In this document: positions 43,445 to 52,129 of the stretch, piece by piece | Position numbering within the stretch: the stretch's first letter is position 1 | How the letters are laid out: every line of letters starts with the position of its first letter | NCBI GenBank assembly: GCA_031551885.1 | Contig: JAVBMX010000028.1 | Location: 1 to 64,000, forward strand | Direction of reading: 5' to 3' | DNA from: Frigididesulfovibrio sp031551885 | GTDB taxonomy: Bacteria; Desulfobacterota; Desulfovibrionia; Desulfovibrionales; Desulfovibrionaceae | Length of the DNA stretch: 64,000 nt | Translations under genes and position numbers: made by a program | The notes under the pieces: model-generated | Seen by the model: the letters and a program-made list of their open reading frames with translations, nothing else | Databases searched by the model: none | Told to the model about the DNA's origin: nothing

Positions 43445-45457
43445 TTATGCGGCATCCTTTGCCGGTTCGTCGGCGTCGCGAACCCTCTTGGGACGGGCAA
43501 GGCCCAGGAAGGGGAACAGGCACATAATGATCCCGCCCAACCACAGCCAGTTGACCAAGGGATTGACCCGCAGGTTGACGTGCACGCGGTTCTGGTTGTC
43601 CAGGCCGCTCAAGGTGGCGTACAGTTCGTTGCCCAGGCTGAAGATGGTGTCCACTTCGGTGAACGGCTGCTGCTGGTGGGTGGCGTAGATGCGCAACTGC
43701 GGCGAAAGCGAACCGGCCGGCTTGCCGTTTTTGGTCACTTTGAGGTCGGCTTCCAGGAACTCGTAGCTCGGTATGCCGTTGACCCCGGTACGGGATTTCC
43801 CTTCATAGATTTCGGCCAAGGTGATGGTGTACTCGTCGGCTTTGAAGCTCTCGCCCTTGGCCAGATCCAGCTGGAATTCCCGCTGGTGCGGGCCGGAAAA
43901 GGCTACGCCCACCACCATGCACAATACACCCAGGTGCACGCCGTGGGCTGCGAGGGTAGTGCGGATTTTCAACAGCGACGGTTTGAGCCCGAAGTAAACG
44001 AACAACCCGAGGCCGGCCCCCAAACCGATGGCGGCGCCCGCCGTGGCTAGGGGGTGGCGAAATCCGCTCAGGTACAGGCCGAAGACGGCGCACACCGTGG
44101 TAACGAGGGTGATGAGCAGGCCCGGCGCGCTTGCCGTGCCCAGGCGCCATTTTAAGAAGGGGCAGAACAGCAGCAGGAAGGCCAACCCGGTGAACAAGGG
44201 CAGGCAGGTGCGGTTGTAAAAGGCCGGTTCCAGCCCCATGGGCTTGGCGGGCAGCCCGGCGGCCCACGAGGCGGGCAGGAACTCCCGCATGGCGATGACG
44301 CCGTTGATGATCACCGGCCACATGGTGGCCACGAGAATGAGAACTCCCAGAGCCAGCAACAGCCAGGACACCAGCAGCAGCAAGCCTTCTTTACCGAAGA
44401 GTTCACCCATGGGTTGGGTCGTTTCCCGGCTGAACAGGGCGACGGCAAAGGCGATCACCGTCATGCCCAAGGTGAAGATCAGCAGAGGAATGCCCACGCC
44501 GCCGTCGCCGAAGGCGTGCAGAGACTCCACCACTCCGCTGCGCACCAGGTAGGTGGCGAAAAAGGCCGAGGCGGTGGTCAGGGTCATGAGCAGCACGTTG
44601 GTGCGGTAAAGCTTGCCGCGCCGCGTTTCAATGACGGCCGTGTGCAGGTAGGCGGAAGCGATGAGCCAGGGAATCAGCGAGGCGTTTTCCACCGGGTCCC
44701 AGGCCCAGTAACCGCCCCAGCCCAGTTCCATATACGCCCACCACGCGCCGAGAATGATCCCGGCGGTCAGCAGCACCCAGGCGATAAGAATGAACGGCCG
44801 GGTCACCGCGCCCCAGGATTCCTCCCGCTCGCGCCCGATAAGATTGCCGGTCAGGGCTTGAGCCAGGGCCAGGCAGCCCGGCACACAGAACCCGCCGTAC
44901 CCAAGGAACAAAAGGGGCGGGTGGAAAATCATCCCGGGGTTTTGCAGCAGCGGGTTCAGGCCGTTGCCGTCGGCCGGGGGCGGGGAGATCATCTCGAACG
45001 GGTTGCTCCAGGTGGTCAGCAGGAGCAGGAAAAAGGCCATGATGCAGAGGAAAAAGAGATGGTACCACAGGCGGGTGCCTTCTGAAAGATTGCGATAGGC
45101 GCCGGTAAAACAGAAGATAGTGCCGCTGATGGCCACGGACCAAGCCCAGAAGAGCATGGAGCCGGCCTGTCCGGCCCAGAACGCGGTTATGCGGTAGAAC
45201 AGGGGCAGGGTGGTGTCGGAATACTGGGCCACATATTTTACGGAAAAGTCGTAGGATATGAAGGCATACAGCAGGATGACGGAACTGAGGCTCATCAGGC
45301 CGGTGATCGTAACTTGCCCGAGTTCCTGCCACTTTGTGGGACCGGAGGAGAAAACCGCGCTCCGATTCGGATCCATGATCCGCAAGACCGTCAGGCCGGC
45401 AAGAAATACGGCGCAGAGAAAGGACGCCGCCAGAAAGAGAAAGGCGATGAGATACAT
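43445..45457 (-). CDS. ccmF: Cytochrome c heme lyase CcmF
   Basis: Large integral membrane protein (670 residues, about 15 helices) that ligates heme from CcmE to apocytochrome c. The WWD-type heme-handling motif is WGGYWAWDPVENASLIPWL (near 230-248), and heme-binding histidines lie in FHPPLLFLGYGGF and TAVIETRRG-adjacent positions. ATG 45457 has GGAG 5 bases upstream; upstream in-frame codons overlap the ccmE end. It is 83 bases after ccmE and directly precedes ccmA. Confidence 0.95.
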   Translation of the reverse strand: MYLIAFLFLAASFLCAVFLAGLTVLRIMDPNRSAVFSSGPTKWQELGQVTITGLMSLSSVILLYAFISYDFSVKYVAQYSDTTLPLFYRITAFWAGQAGSMLFWAWSVAISGTIFCFTGAYRNLSEGTRLWYHLFFLCIMAFFLLLLTTWSNPFEMISPPPADGNGLNPLLQNPGMIFHPPLLFLGYGGFCVPGCLALAQALTGNLIGREREESWGAVTRPFILIAWVLLTAGIILGAWWAYMELGWGGYWAWDPVENASLIPWLIASAYLHTAVIETRRGKLYRTNVLLMTLTTASAFFATYLVRSGVVESLHAFGDGGVGIPLLIFTLGMTVIAFAVALFSRETTQPMGELFGKEGLLLLVSWLLLALGVLILVATMWPVIINGVIAMREFLPASWAAGLPAKPMGLEPAFYNRTCLPLFTGLAFLLLFCPFLKWRLGTASAPGLLITLVTTVCAVFGLYLSGFRHPLATAGAAIGLGAGLGLFVYFGLKPSLLKIRTTLAAHGVHLGVLCMVVGVAFSGPHQREFQLDLAKGESFKADEYTITLAEIYEGKSRTGVNGIPSYEFLEADLKVTKNGKPAGSLSPQLRIYATHQQQPFTEVDTIFSLGNELYATLSGLDNQNRVHVNLRVNPLVNWLWLGGIIMCLFPFLGLARPKRVRDADEPAKDAA

Positions 45458-45540
45458 GGCGTCTCCTGCCGTTGGGAAAACGGCGGACAATGTTGGCTTG
45501 CAACCGCGAGACGCCCGGCCTTCAAAGAAGCAAGACGTTT

Positions 45541-45954
45541 TTAGGTGCGGTTTTCCTTTTGGTACTTGGAGGGACACTTGGTCATCAGGGTTCCGGCTTC
45601 AAAGCGGCTTTGATCCGCGGCGAAACCGCCTTCCACGATGACTTCGGCCCCGGCCTTGAAGGTATCCGGCACTTGCCCCCGGAAAACGACCAACAGGGTT
45701 TTCCCTGTATCGTCCTTGTCTTCCAGGAGGAAAGAAACACCTTTGCCCTGTTCCGCCATGTCGATGCCTTCAGCCTTGACGGTGCCGAACAGACGGGCGG
45801 ATTGCAGCTTGTCGGCGGGCATGGCCAAAGCTTCCGACACGTTCAGGAAGTACACGGAGTTTTCGGAGAAGCCCAAAAACGCCAGACCACCGACACATGT
45901 CAGAAAGAGGACCATCGCCGCCACATAGAGGCGCTTGCTGCTTTTTGCGGGCAT
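45541..45954 (-). CDS. ccmE: CcmE heme chaperone, CxxxY variant
   Basis: Periplasmic heme chaperone anchored by one helix (about 9-29). The OB-fold is recognisable from LFGTVKAEGIDM, FLLEDKDDTGKTLLVVFRGQVPDTFKAGAEVIVEGGF and the terminal region. In most bacteria the heme-binding site is HxxxY; here residues 127-131 are CPSKY, a Cys in place of the His. Such a CxxxY CcmE, in a Ccm system lacking CcmG and CcmH, is known from Desulfovibrio desulfuricans. Length is 137 residues. AAGGAA precedes ATG 45954. First gene of ccmE-F-A-B-C. Confidence 0.95.
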   Translation of the reverse strand: MPAKSSKRLYVAAMVLFLTCVGGLAFLGFSENSVYFLNVSEALAMPADKLQSARLFGTVKAEGIDMAEQGKGVSFLLEDKDDTGKTLLVVFRGQVPDTFKAGAEVIVEGGFAADQSRFEAGTLMTKCPSKYQKENRT

Positions 45955-46492
45955 AGGTTTTGTTCCTTGTCGCGCTGCCGTTACCTATAATGACATGCCT
46001 CCGTGTGGCCGGCGGCATGGGTGAAGAGCGAGTCGTTCAGCCGTCTTTAGCGGTTTTTGGCGGGATTGGCAAGCGGTTTGCCCCAAAACGCGCTCTCGTG
46101 TGGGACTCTCAGGATGACTTCAGCGCGGGAAAGGAGGATGCGAACAAAGGTATTTTTATGCGTTCCTTGGAAAGATATGCAAAAATACATATTTTATGGT
46201 TGTACAAAGCGGAAGCGTTCAAGCGGATCGCCGAGCGGGGTTCTTTCTTTGCTTTGAACGGATGTGGGGTGGATGGTTTTTATTAAGGATATGACTCCTC
46301 CTCGTACGTATGACAAAAAGAAACGTCGGGCGGGGCATGTCGTGGCGCGGGCGTCCGTCTCCATATAAACCGGCCGAACGCCTCACAAGGGGCCGGAGCG
46401 GCGTGCCGCGTCGCGCGCTTTTTTCCCCTCCGCTTGTCAAAAAGTCCGGCCTGTGCCACAAAACGCGCCTACCCGGCATACGGAGATCGGTC
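45955..46492. other. Intergenic region between ccmE and gmhB
   Basis: A 538-base divergent gap that should hold promoters for the ccm operon (minus) and the heptose genes (plus). No convincing -35/-10 pair or named RNA was identified. A 42-codon frame at 46158-46286 with AAAGG upstream encodes a basic peptide with no recognisable features and is not supported as a gene. AT-rich sequence around 46140-46210 is the likeliest promoter area. Confidence 0.5.
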
Positions 46493-47089
46493 ATGACGAA
46501 GCAGCTCCAGGCGCTTTTTCTCGATAGAGACGGCACGCTCATTCACGATAAGCACTACCTTGCGGATCCCGCCGGGGTGGAGCTTCTTCCCGGTGTGGGA
46601 GAAGCCCTGCAGTCTTGCGTTGAACGGGGGGTACGGCTTTTTATGGTCTCCAACCAGTCGGGAGTCGGGCGCGGCTTTTTCACCGAAGAAACGGTCCAAA
46701 GCTGCAATGCCCGCTTGGAGGAGCTTTTGGCTCCGTATGGGGTGTCGTTCACGGCCGTATACTTTTGCCCGCACGCCCCGGAAGCGGCGTGCGACTGCCG
46801 GAAGCCGGGCATCGGTATGTGGTTGCGGGCGCAAGCCGAATTCACCCTTGACCCGGCGACGTGCGGGATGATCGGCGACAAGCCGGAAGACATGGCGTTT
46901 GGAGCTGAAGCCGGCTTTGCCTTGCGCGTTTTGGTCCTGACGGGCAAAGGACGCAAGACGGCAGAAACGCTGGGATTGCCGGCCGGGCCGTTCCCCTTGG
47001 TGCGAAAGGACGCTTCGGGACAGGCCCCGCACGTGGTCATGGAAGATTTCAGGCAACTGGTGCGGGGTATCGACCTATGGAGCGCATAG
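46493..47089 (+). CDS. gmhB: D-glycero-D-manno-heptose-1,7-bisphosphate 7-phosphatase
   Basis: HAD-family phosphatase in ADP-heptose synthesis for the LPS inner core. The nucleophile motif FLDRDGTL has Asp11 and Asp13; motif II is VSNQSGVGRG; the zinc-binding loop CPHAPEAACDCRKP supplies Cys-His-Cys-Cys; MIGDKPEDMAFGAEAG is motif III/IV. Length is 198 residues. ACGGAG precedes ATG 46493; in-frame upstream codons lack family similarity. It overlaps waaF by 13 bases. The zinc loop distinguishes GmhB from histidinol phosphatase only loosely, but the waaF partner supports this call. Confidence 0.93.
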   Translation: MTKQLQALFLDRDGTLIHDKHYLADPAGVELLPGVGEALQSCVERGVRLFMVSNQSGVGRGFFTEETVQSCNARLEELLAPYGVSFTAVYFCPHAPEAACDCRKPGIGMWLRAQAEFTLDPATCGMIGDKPEDMAFGAEAGFALRVLVLTGKGRKTAETLGLPAGPFPLVRKDASGQAPHVVMEDFRQLVRGIDLWSA

Positions 47090-48114
47090 CCGTTTGGAAT
47101 ACGGCGTTTCTGGGCGACGCCGTGCTGACTCTGCCTCTGATTCAAAGCCTGAAGCGGTTTTTTCCCGAAGCGGCGATCGATTTTTATGTGCGCGGCGGGC
47201 TGGGTCCGCTGTTTGCCGCGCATCCAGATATCGCGCGGGTGTTCGTCTATGCCAAGCGTGGAGAGCACGGCGGCCTTTCCGGCGTGCGTCGCATGGGAGG
47301 AGAGGTCAAGGCGCGGCGCTACGACGTGTGGATCAACGCCCACACCAGCCTGCGCAGCGCGTTGATCTGCCGCATGTCCGGCGCTTCCGTCCGGGTGGGG
47401 TACGACGAAGGCGCATTTAGCTCCCTGGTCTGCACGCACCGGGTGCCCCGTCGTTTCGGCAAACGCGACGAAGTGGAACGCCTTTTGGCTCTGCTGGAAC
47501 CCTTGGATGTTCCCCTGACGGAAACGTGGCCGCGTATCGTCGTGGCCGATGCGATCGCACGGGAGGCCGATGCGTTTTTCGCGGGCATTCCCGGCCCGGT
47601 GTTGGGCATGCACCCCGGCTCGGTCTGGGCGACCAAACGGTGGCCGGCCGAATATTTTGCGGCCGTGGGCGCAAAAGCCCTACGGAGCGGAGCGCGGGTG
47701 CTGCTGTTTGCCGGCCCCGGAGAAGAGTCCATCGCGGCCGAAGTGCGGGAACGCATAACGGCCGAAGCCGGTCCCGACAATTTGACCGATCTTTCCGGCA
47801 AGCTCGACCTGCCGCGCCTGGCCGCCTGGATCGGCCGGCTTTCCTGCTACCTGACCAATGATTCCGGCCCCATGCATCTGGCGTGGGCGCAATGGGTGCC
47901 TACGGTGGCCCTGTTCGGCCCCACGGTGCGGGAGTTGGGCTTTTTCCCTCGGGGAGAGCGGACCACCGTATTTGAAGTGCCCCTGTCCTGTCGTCCCTGC
48001 GGCCTGCACGGGCCACAGCAATGTCCCAAAGGCACACATGATTGCATGCGCCGGATTGAGCCGGAGTCGGTCTGGGGCAAGGTTGCCCAGGAATTGCGTG
48101 TGAGTCGGCAATAA
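47077..48114 (+). CDS. waaF: Lipopolysaccharide heptosyltransferase II-type (GT9)
   Basis: Transfers heptose from ADP-heptose to the LPS inner core at the cytoplasmic face of the membrane. The start RIAVWNTAFLGDAVLTLPLIQSL has the acceptor-domain motif with the catalytic Asp of GD. The C-terminal domain has LGMHPGSVWATKRWPAEYFA and the donor-binding YLTNDSGPMHLAWAQWVPTVALFGPT. CRPCGLHGPQQCPKGTHDCMRRI is a Cys-rich GT9 tail. Length is 345 residues. WaaC (heptosyltransferase I) is the alternative; the FGPT and Cys-rich tail favour WaaF. Confidence 0.88.
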   Translation: MERIAVWNTAFLGDAVLTLPLIQSLKRFFPEAAIDFYVRGGLGPLFAAHPDIARVFVYAKRGEHGGLSGVRRMGGEVKARRYDVWINAHTSLRSALICRMSGASVRVGYDEGAFSSLVCTHRVPRRFGKRDEVERLLALLEPLDVPLTETWPRIVVADAIAREADAFFAGIPGPVLGMHPGSVWATKRWPAEYFAAVGAKALRSGARVLLFAGPGEESIAAEVRERITAEAGPDNLTDLSGKLDLPRLAAWIGRLSCYLTNDSGPMHLAWAQWVPTVALFGPTVRELGFFPRGERTTVFEVPLSCRPCGLHGPQQCPKGTHDCMRRIEPESVWGKVAQELRVSRQ

Positions 48115-48147
48115 AAACGGCGGTCGAGGAAAGCGACCGCCGTTTTT
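48113..48147. terminator. Bidirectional rho-independent terminator after waaF
   Basis: AAAAACGGCGGTCG (48113-48126) pairs perfectly with CGACCGCCGTTTTT (48134-48147) across 7 bases. It overlaps the waaF stop codon and also faces the end of the chemotaxis receptor gene. Confidence 0.9.
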
Positions 48148-48153
48148 ATTGCC

Positions 48154-48278
48154 GGAGCAATTTCCTTGTGAAATTGTCCATGAAGCCGTGGTGCCGGCAG
48201 ACTTCCGAGTGAGCGGGCAGGTGAATGTCCGCTTGCGCGGCTGCCGGAGCAACGCAACGTTTAAACGTTGCGTTGCTC
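48154..48278 (-). repeat. Dispersed hairpin repeat, copy 3 (reverse orientation)
   Basis: Hairpin B (48154-48179: GGAGCAATTTC with GAAATTGTCC), the GC-rich centre ending GTCCGCTTGCGCGGCTGCCG, then hairpin A at 48247-48278, a perfect 32-bp palindrome with arms GAGCAACGCAACGTTT and AAACGTTGCGTTGCTC. Outside the palindrome, the 17 bases next to hairpin A (CCGGCAGCCGCGCAAGC on the minus strand) are identical to copy 2, while the palindrome interior is completely different in sequence. It lies between terminator 48113-48147 and the receptor gene end. Confidence 0.75.
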
Positions 48279-48292
48279 TGAGGGCCGCGAGA

Positions 48293-50680
48293 TCAGCCCT
48301 GCAATCTTTCCAGGAGCGCCTTGAGCTGATGCGACATGCGGGCGAGTTCCTGCACGGCCGCTTCGGATTGCTGCATGCCGGCGCTGGTTTCCGCCGCGAT
48401 GCGGTTGATCTCGTCGATGGAGCGGTTGATTTCCTCCGAGGTGGCGGACTGCTCTTCGGCAGCGGTGGCGATGCCTGAGATGATCGCGGCGTTCTGTGAG
48501 GCCAAGCCGACGATTTGTTGCAGGGCTTCGCCCGAAGTTCCGGCCAGTTCCGTGGCCTCGGCCACGCTTTTGGCCGCTTCGCCCACGCGCCGGATGTTGT
48601 TGCCGGCCGAGCCTTGGATGCCCTTGATGCTGGAGCCGACTTCCGTGGTCGCGCTCATTGTCTTTTCGGCCAGCTTGCGCACCTCGTCGGCCACCACGGC
48701 AAAGCCGCGCCCGGCTTCGCCGGCCCGGGCGGCCTCAATGGCCGCGTTCAGGGCCAGCAGGTTGGTTTGATCGGCGATGTCGGAAATGACGTTCATCACC
48801 CCGCCGATGGCCTCGGCCTGGCCGCCCAGTTCCTGCATGTCGCGTTGCAGTTCCGTGGCCACCTGATTGACCTGCCGGATGGCGGCTATGACTCTGTTGA
48901 CCAGTTCGGCGCCTTCGCCGGCCTTGGCCCGAGTGCCGTCGGCCTGTTCGCTGGCTTGGCCGGCGTTGCGGGCCACCTCCATAACCGTGACGTTCATTTC
49001 CTCCATGGCTGTGACCGTGGAGCTTACGCGGTCGCGTTGGATTTCCGTGCCCTTGCCGACTTGCTCCACCTTGGCCGAGAGTTGCTCCGAGGCGGCGGCC
49101 ACCCGATCGGAAATGGCCTGAGCCTGCGCGGCCACCTCAAGAATGGTGCGCTGGGTGCTCTTGATCGGGGTCAGGTCGATGATCAACTGGAGTACCGCGC
49201 TCAGTTTGCCGTTGCCGTCAAACAGAGGCGTGGCGGTATAACTGATGTCCATGGCCTTGCCTTTGGGGCGGGCCACGGTCTCGCCGCTTGCCGTCCGTTG
49301 CGTGGCCAAGGCTTTACGCAGTCCGCAGGACTCGGTCATGAAGTCTTCACGGGCGAACAGCTCGCTGCAGGTTTTGCCGACATAGTCGGTTCCGGCGAGT
49401 TCCTGCGCTTTGGTGTTTAGAAAGACGGCCTTGCCCTCATGGTCCAGCACGACGATGGAGGAGGGAATGGCGTCAAGCACCTGCCGGAAGCGGGCCAGAA
49501 CGGCGTTGGTGCCCTGAATCAGGGTGGCGAAATCGCCGGAGAAGCGGGCCGCGTCTCCCTCGGCCCCGAGTCGTCCGCCTTCCACACTGTGTTCCAGCGT
49601 CTTGTATTCGGTGATGATCTGCTTGAGAGACTCGGGAATGGAGCGCAAGGCGTCGGCCAGTTTCCCCAGTTCATCCTCGCGGCTGACTTGTAAGGTGCCG
49701 GAAAGATCGCCGGCCGCGATTTTTCCCGCAAAAGCCATGCCCGCGTTGATGTCGCGCAGCATCGGCCGCAGAAGCAGGAACAGCACCGCGACGGCGGCCA
49801 GCACCGCCGCCACGCCCACGATGACGGACATGTTTCGCATACCGGTCAAGTCGGAAAACACGTCGTCGTATTCCGCCTGGACCACGGCCGTGATCCCGGA
49901 ATCCTTGGCCTTGGCATGATAGCTGAAAATGTGGGCTCCGGTGTCGCCGAAGAAGTCGAACACATCTTCCTTGTCCGCCTCGGCCATCTTTTTGTAATAC
50001 GGCACAGAGGGAAGGGTGTCGTTGAACACCCATTCCGCATTCTTATGCGCGGCAATGAGTCCGTCGGGGCCGAGGAGGAAGGCATAACCGTGCGCGCCGA
50101 TTTGCACCGGCGCCACCGATTGGGCGTAGAGCCCCTCCAGGGAGAGAATGCAATAGGCGGTTCCGACTATTTTGCCGTTCACCGTAATCGGCGCCGACAC
50201 GGCCATGACGCCCTTGTTTGTCACGCTGCTTTTGTATGGAGGGGCGAGAAACACCTCGCCCTGAATGGCGGCCTTAAAGTAGTTGCGGTCCTTGAAGTCG
50301 CGTCCGACGGTGCTTTTGTCCGATGAAGCCACAACAATGCCCTTGTCGTCCATCAGGCTGAGCCGATCGAAATCCGGGTAGGTTCGGCGGATTTGTTCCA
50401 GAGCGTCGGAAAAGGCCAGGCCGTTTTCTTTGTCGTGGATGTCCGTCGCATAAAAGCCGGTGACGTCCGCCCGCACGACAACACGCCGAATGTCGTTGCG
50501 GGCGCGGTTTGTCATGTCGTCGACGGCCCGGACGAGAGCTTTGGCTTCACCTTCCATGTTGTCCACGAGGGCGTTGCGTAGGTTTTGCGCCGCTCGCTGA
50601 TGGGAAATATAGCCGCTGATCCCGCTCATGAAAATCATCAACAATACGATGGGCAGCAGAAGTTTGATGCGAAGGTTCAT
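48293..50680 (-). CDS. Methyl-accepting chemotaxis protein, dCache-HAMP-PAS type
   Basis: A 795-residue transmembrane chemoreceptor. A helix at about 6-25 is followed by a periplasmic double-Cache domain to about 275 (RDFKDRNYFKAAIQGEVFLAPPYKSS, SAPITVNGKIVGTAYCILSL), a second helix (about 283-305), HAMP (about 307-360), a cytoplasmic PAS domain (about 395-505, SIVVLDHEGKAVFLNTKAQELAGTDYVGKTC) and the signalling hairpin with tip IADQTNLLALNAAIEAARAGEAGRGFAVVADEVRKLAE. The PAS domain between HAMP and the signal region may add internal redox or ligand sensing. AGGGAG precedes ATG 50680. The C-terminus lacks a CheR-tethering pentapeptide. Confidence 0.96.
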   Translation of the reverse strand: MNLRIKLLLPIVLLMIFMSGISGYISHQRAAQNLRNALVDNMEGEAKALVRAVDDMTNRARNDIRRVVVRADVTGFYATDIHDKENGLAFSDALEQIRRTYPDFDRLSLMDDKGIVVASSDKSTVGRDFKDRNYFKAAIQGEVFLAPPYKSSVTNKGVMAVSAPITVNGKIVGTAYCILSLEGLYAQSVAPVQIGAHGYAFLLGPDGLIAAHKNAEWVFNDTLPSVPYYKKMAEADKEDVFDFFGDTGAHIFSYHAKAKDSGITAVVQAEYDDVFSDLTGMRNMSVIVGVAAVLAAVAVLFLLLRPMLRDINAGMAFAGKIAAGDLSGTLQVSREDELGKLADALRSIPESLKQIITEYKTLEHSVEGGRLGAEGDAARFSGDFATLIQGTNAVLARFRQVLDAIPSSIVVLDHEGKAVFLNTKAQELAGTDYVGKTCSELFAREDFMTESCGLRKALATQRTASGETVARPKGKAMDISYTATPLFDGNGKLSAVLQLIIDLTPIKSTQRTILEVAAQAQAISDRVAAASEQLSAKVEQVGKGTEIQRDRVSSTVTAMEEMNVTVMEVARNAGQASEQADGTRAKAGEGAELVNRVIAAIRQVNQVATELQRDMQELGGQAEAIGGVMNVISDIADQTNLLALNAAIEAARAGEAGRGFAVVADEVRKLAEKTMSATTEVGSSIKGIQGSAGNNIRRVGEAAKSVAEATELAGTSGEALQQIVGLASQNAAIISGIATAAEEQSATSEEINRSIDEINRIAAETSAGMQQSEAAVQELARMSHQLKALLERLQG

Positions 50681-50917
50681 ATATTCTCCCTATGAAAATT
50701 TATTATATATCGGTAGGCGGAATATATCCGCACAATGGGGTATACTTCATTATATATATTTTAATCCACTTTGGAAAAATATGTCAAATTAAAAGTAAAA
50801 AAAGACGATTTTTTTAATATATTTACGGAAAGAGCCATAAAGAAGAGGGCGGCCGAAGGCGGTCGGTGCCGGGCGGCGCTCTCTGCCGCCCGGTCGACAC
50901 GATTTGGTGGAATTGCA
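50681..50917. other. AT-rich gap before the regulatory island
   Basis: The first 150 bases are strongly AT-rich and probably hold the promoter of the chemotaxis receptor (minus). CGGAATATATCCG at 50729-50741 is a palindrome that could be an operator. No gene is supported. Confidence 0.4.
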
Positions 50918-51214
50918 TCATGGTCGCCTTCGGCCGGCTGTTTTGCCGACCGGACGTTGCGGCGTCGCGTTCAGAACTTCTCCCTCAATGGTCCGAAAGA
51001 ACGGCGGCGTGCTGAACCAGCGCCGGACGGCCTCGGGGTCGGCCCGGTACACGCCGTCCGTGCAGCGCTTGGCCGGAAAGTTTTCCTCCAGTATCCAGCG
51101 CCGAACCGCCCCTCTTCCCGCGCCCACGGCTTTCGCGATGGTGTCCAACCCCACGATGACCACAGGCGGCCCGTCCATTCTCACCTGCCTGTCGGGCGGC
51201 ATCGTCTCTCCCAT
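50918..51214 (-). CDS. Small helix-turn-helix protein, AlpA/MerR-like
   Basis: A 98-residue protein whose centre, IVGLDTIAKAVGAGRGAVRRWI, followed by NFPAKR and DPEAVRRWF, fits the winged HTH fold of excisionase, AlpA and MerR-type DNA-binding proteins. The rest is basic and Pro/Arg-rich. In phages and integrative elements such proteins act as excisionases, late regulators or terminase partners; no integrase is nearby, so the role is open. AAGGAG precedes ATG 51214. It is third in a three-gene minus-strand operon (51955-50918) facing the S24 repressor gene. Confidence 0.7.
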   Translation of the reverse strand: MGETMPPDRQVRMDGPPVVIVGLDTIAKAVGAGRGAVRRWILEENFPAKRCTDGVYRADPEAVRRWFSTPPFFRTIEGEVLNATPQRPVGKTAGRRRP

Positions 51215-51239
51215 AGTATTCGCTCCTTACGAATCGGGT

Positions 51240-51674
51240 TTAAAAGCCAAGTGTGAAATCGGGCAGGCGCGAGTACTCCGGGTCGTCGCCTTCAAGCCGG
51301 CAATGGTCGGAGCGCCAGGGGTCGCCCATAAGCAGTACTTTGCCGGAAGCCGCGGCATGATGGGCTTCACAGGTTCCGCTGCAGAAGAGATCCTTGGCCG
51401 AGGAGGAAGAAAACGGCGCTCGGCAGACCCGACAAGCGCGAACCGCCTGCGAGTCGTTGTGCAGCGCCAGGGCGGCGCAACGCCGCGAGCAATACCGGGT
51501 TTCTCTGCGTCGGGGCAGCATGGGGGCTCCGCAATAGGCGCAGTTTTCGTTGCGCGGCAGGCGTCTTGACGCGTCATGGCAGGCTCGGGAGCAATACCTT
51601 CCTTTGCCTTTCTCCAGTCGCGATTGCGACACATACGTTGCGGTCCCGCAGGCTTCGCAAGTGGTCAGCGGCAT
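51240..51674 (-). CDS. Protein with three tandem zinc-finger modules
   Basis: A 144-residue Cys-rich protein with three similar modules: Cys6-Cys9-Cys28-Cys32, Cys45-Cys48-Cys62-Cys66 and Cys81-Cys84-Cys98-Cys102, each CxxC then CxxxC, with RYCSRAC, RYCSRRC and LFCSGTC as the second halves. Each looks like a zinc ribbon, basic and suited to nucleic-acid binding. No named family was recognised; related proteins occur in phages, and HNH-type endonucleases can carry such ribbons, but no HNH core (His-Asn-His) is evident. It overlaps the upstream gene by 10 bases and sits 25 bases before the HTH gene. Confidence 0.75.
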   Translation of the reverse strand: MPLTTCEACGTATYVSQSRLEKGKGRYCSRACHDASRRLPRNENCAYCGAPMLPRRRETRYCSRRCAALALHNDSQAVRACRVCRAPFSSSSAKDLFCSGTCEAHHAAASGKVLLMGDPWRSDHCRLEGDDPEYSRLPDFTLGF

Positions 51675-51955
51675 GGTCCGCCTCCGGAAAAGAAGCGGTT
51701 GCAGGCCTCCAGGCGTCGCCGGAATACGCCGGCGGTTTGCGTGTCTGGGGTCGTGGCGTTGTGGTAGACGGCCTCGTACAGCCGCAGCAAATGGTCATGT
51801 TCCTCGCGCTCCACCAGCATCATGCGTTTGGTCGCAACGCCGATCGGCGAATACGAAAGGCACCGCTTGTAGGCCTCGGAAGAATCGTGCTCCGGGCGCG
51901 CATCGGGGAATCTGGCACAAGAACCGCACGGGGGAACTGGCGAATGAACTGGCAT
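51665..51955 (-). CDS. Small hypothetical protein, first gene of the divergent operon
   Basis: A 96-residue protein of unknown function with HSPVPPCGSCARFPDARPEH near the start and EREEHDHLLRLYEAVYHNA in a helical middle. CGSC plus later Cys32 and Cys84/Cys95 could bind metal; the family is not recognised. ACGAGG lies 5 bases before ATG 51955. It is the first gene of the operon driven by the promoter at 52013-52042, and overlaps the zinc-finger gene by 10 bases, which supports its being real. Confidence 0.65.
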   Translation of the reverse strand: MPVHSPVPPCGSCARFPDARPEHDSSEAYKRCLSYSPIGVATKRMMLVEREEHDHLLRLYEAVYHNATTPDTQTAGVFRRRLEACNRFFSGGGPCR

Positions 51956-52012
51956 GGAATCCTCGTCCTTATTTTAAAAGGTTGATCGTGGCTTGCCTTA
52001 TATAGAATAATT

Positions 52013-52066
52013 TATATAGCATATTTTGCACAAAAACGTCAAGGCATGATCGTTTTTTGTGCAAAA
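52013..52066 (-). promoter_or_regulatory. Promoter and inverted operator half-sites of the divergent operon
   Basis: Minus-strand -35 TTGACG (52042-52037) and -10 TATATA (52018-52013), 18-base spacer. Two inverted arms, TTTTGCACAAAAACG (52024-52038) and CGTTTTTTGTGCAAAA (52051-52066), differ only by one extra T/A. The left arm lies inside the spacer, so a bound repressor would block this promoter. The core TTGCACA recurs as a full palindrome at 52975-52991. Confidence 0.65.
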
Positions 52067-52071
52067 AATTA

Positions 52072-52100
52072 TTGACGGGATAAAAGGGGAGGGCTAAGAA
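52072..52100 (+). promoter_or_regulatory. Possible promoter of the S24 repressor gene
   Basis: TTGACG (52072-52077), 17 bases, then TAAGAA (52095-52100). A transcript starting near 52107 would carry repeat copy 4 (52130-52251) in its 5' leader before the ATG at 52263. The -10 match is weak. Confidence 0.4.
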
Positions 52101-52129
52101 TCGGCTTGTCGTTATCATATATCGACTAC

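Noticed and set aside
46158..46286. 42-codon ORF with AAAGG upstream in the ccmE-gmhB gap
   Set aside because: No recognisable feature, an alternative overlapping short frame also has a start, and codon use is unlike neighbours.
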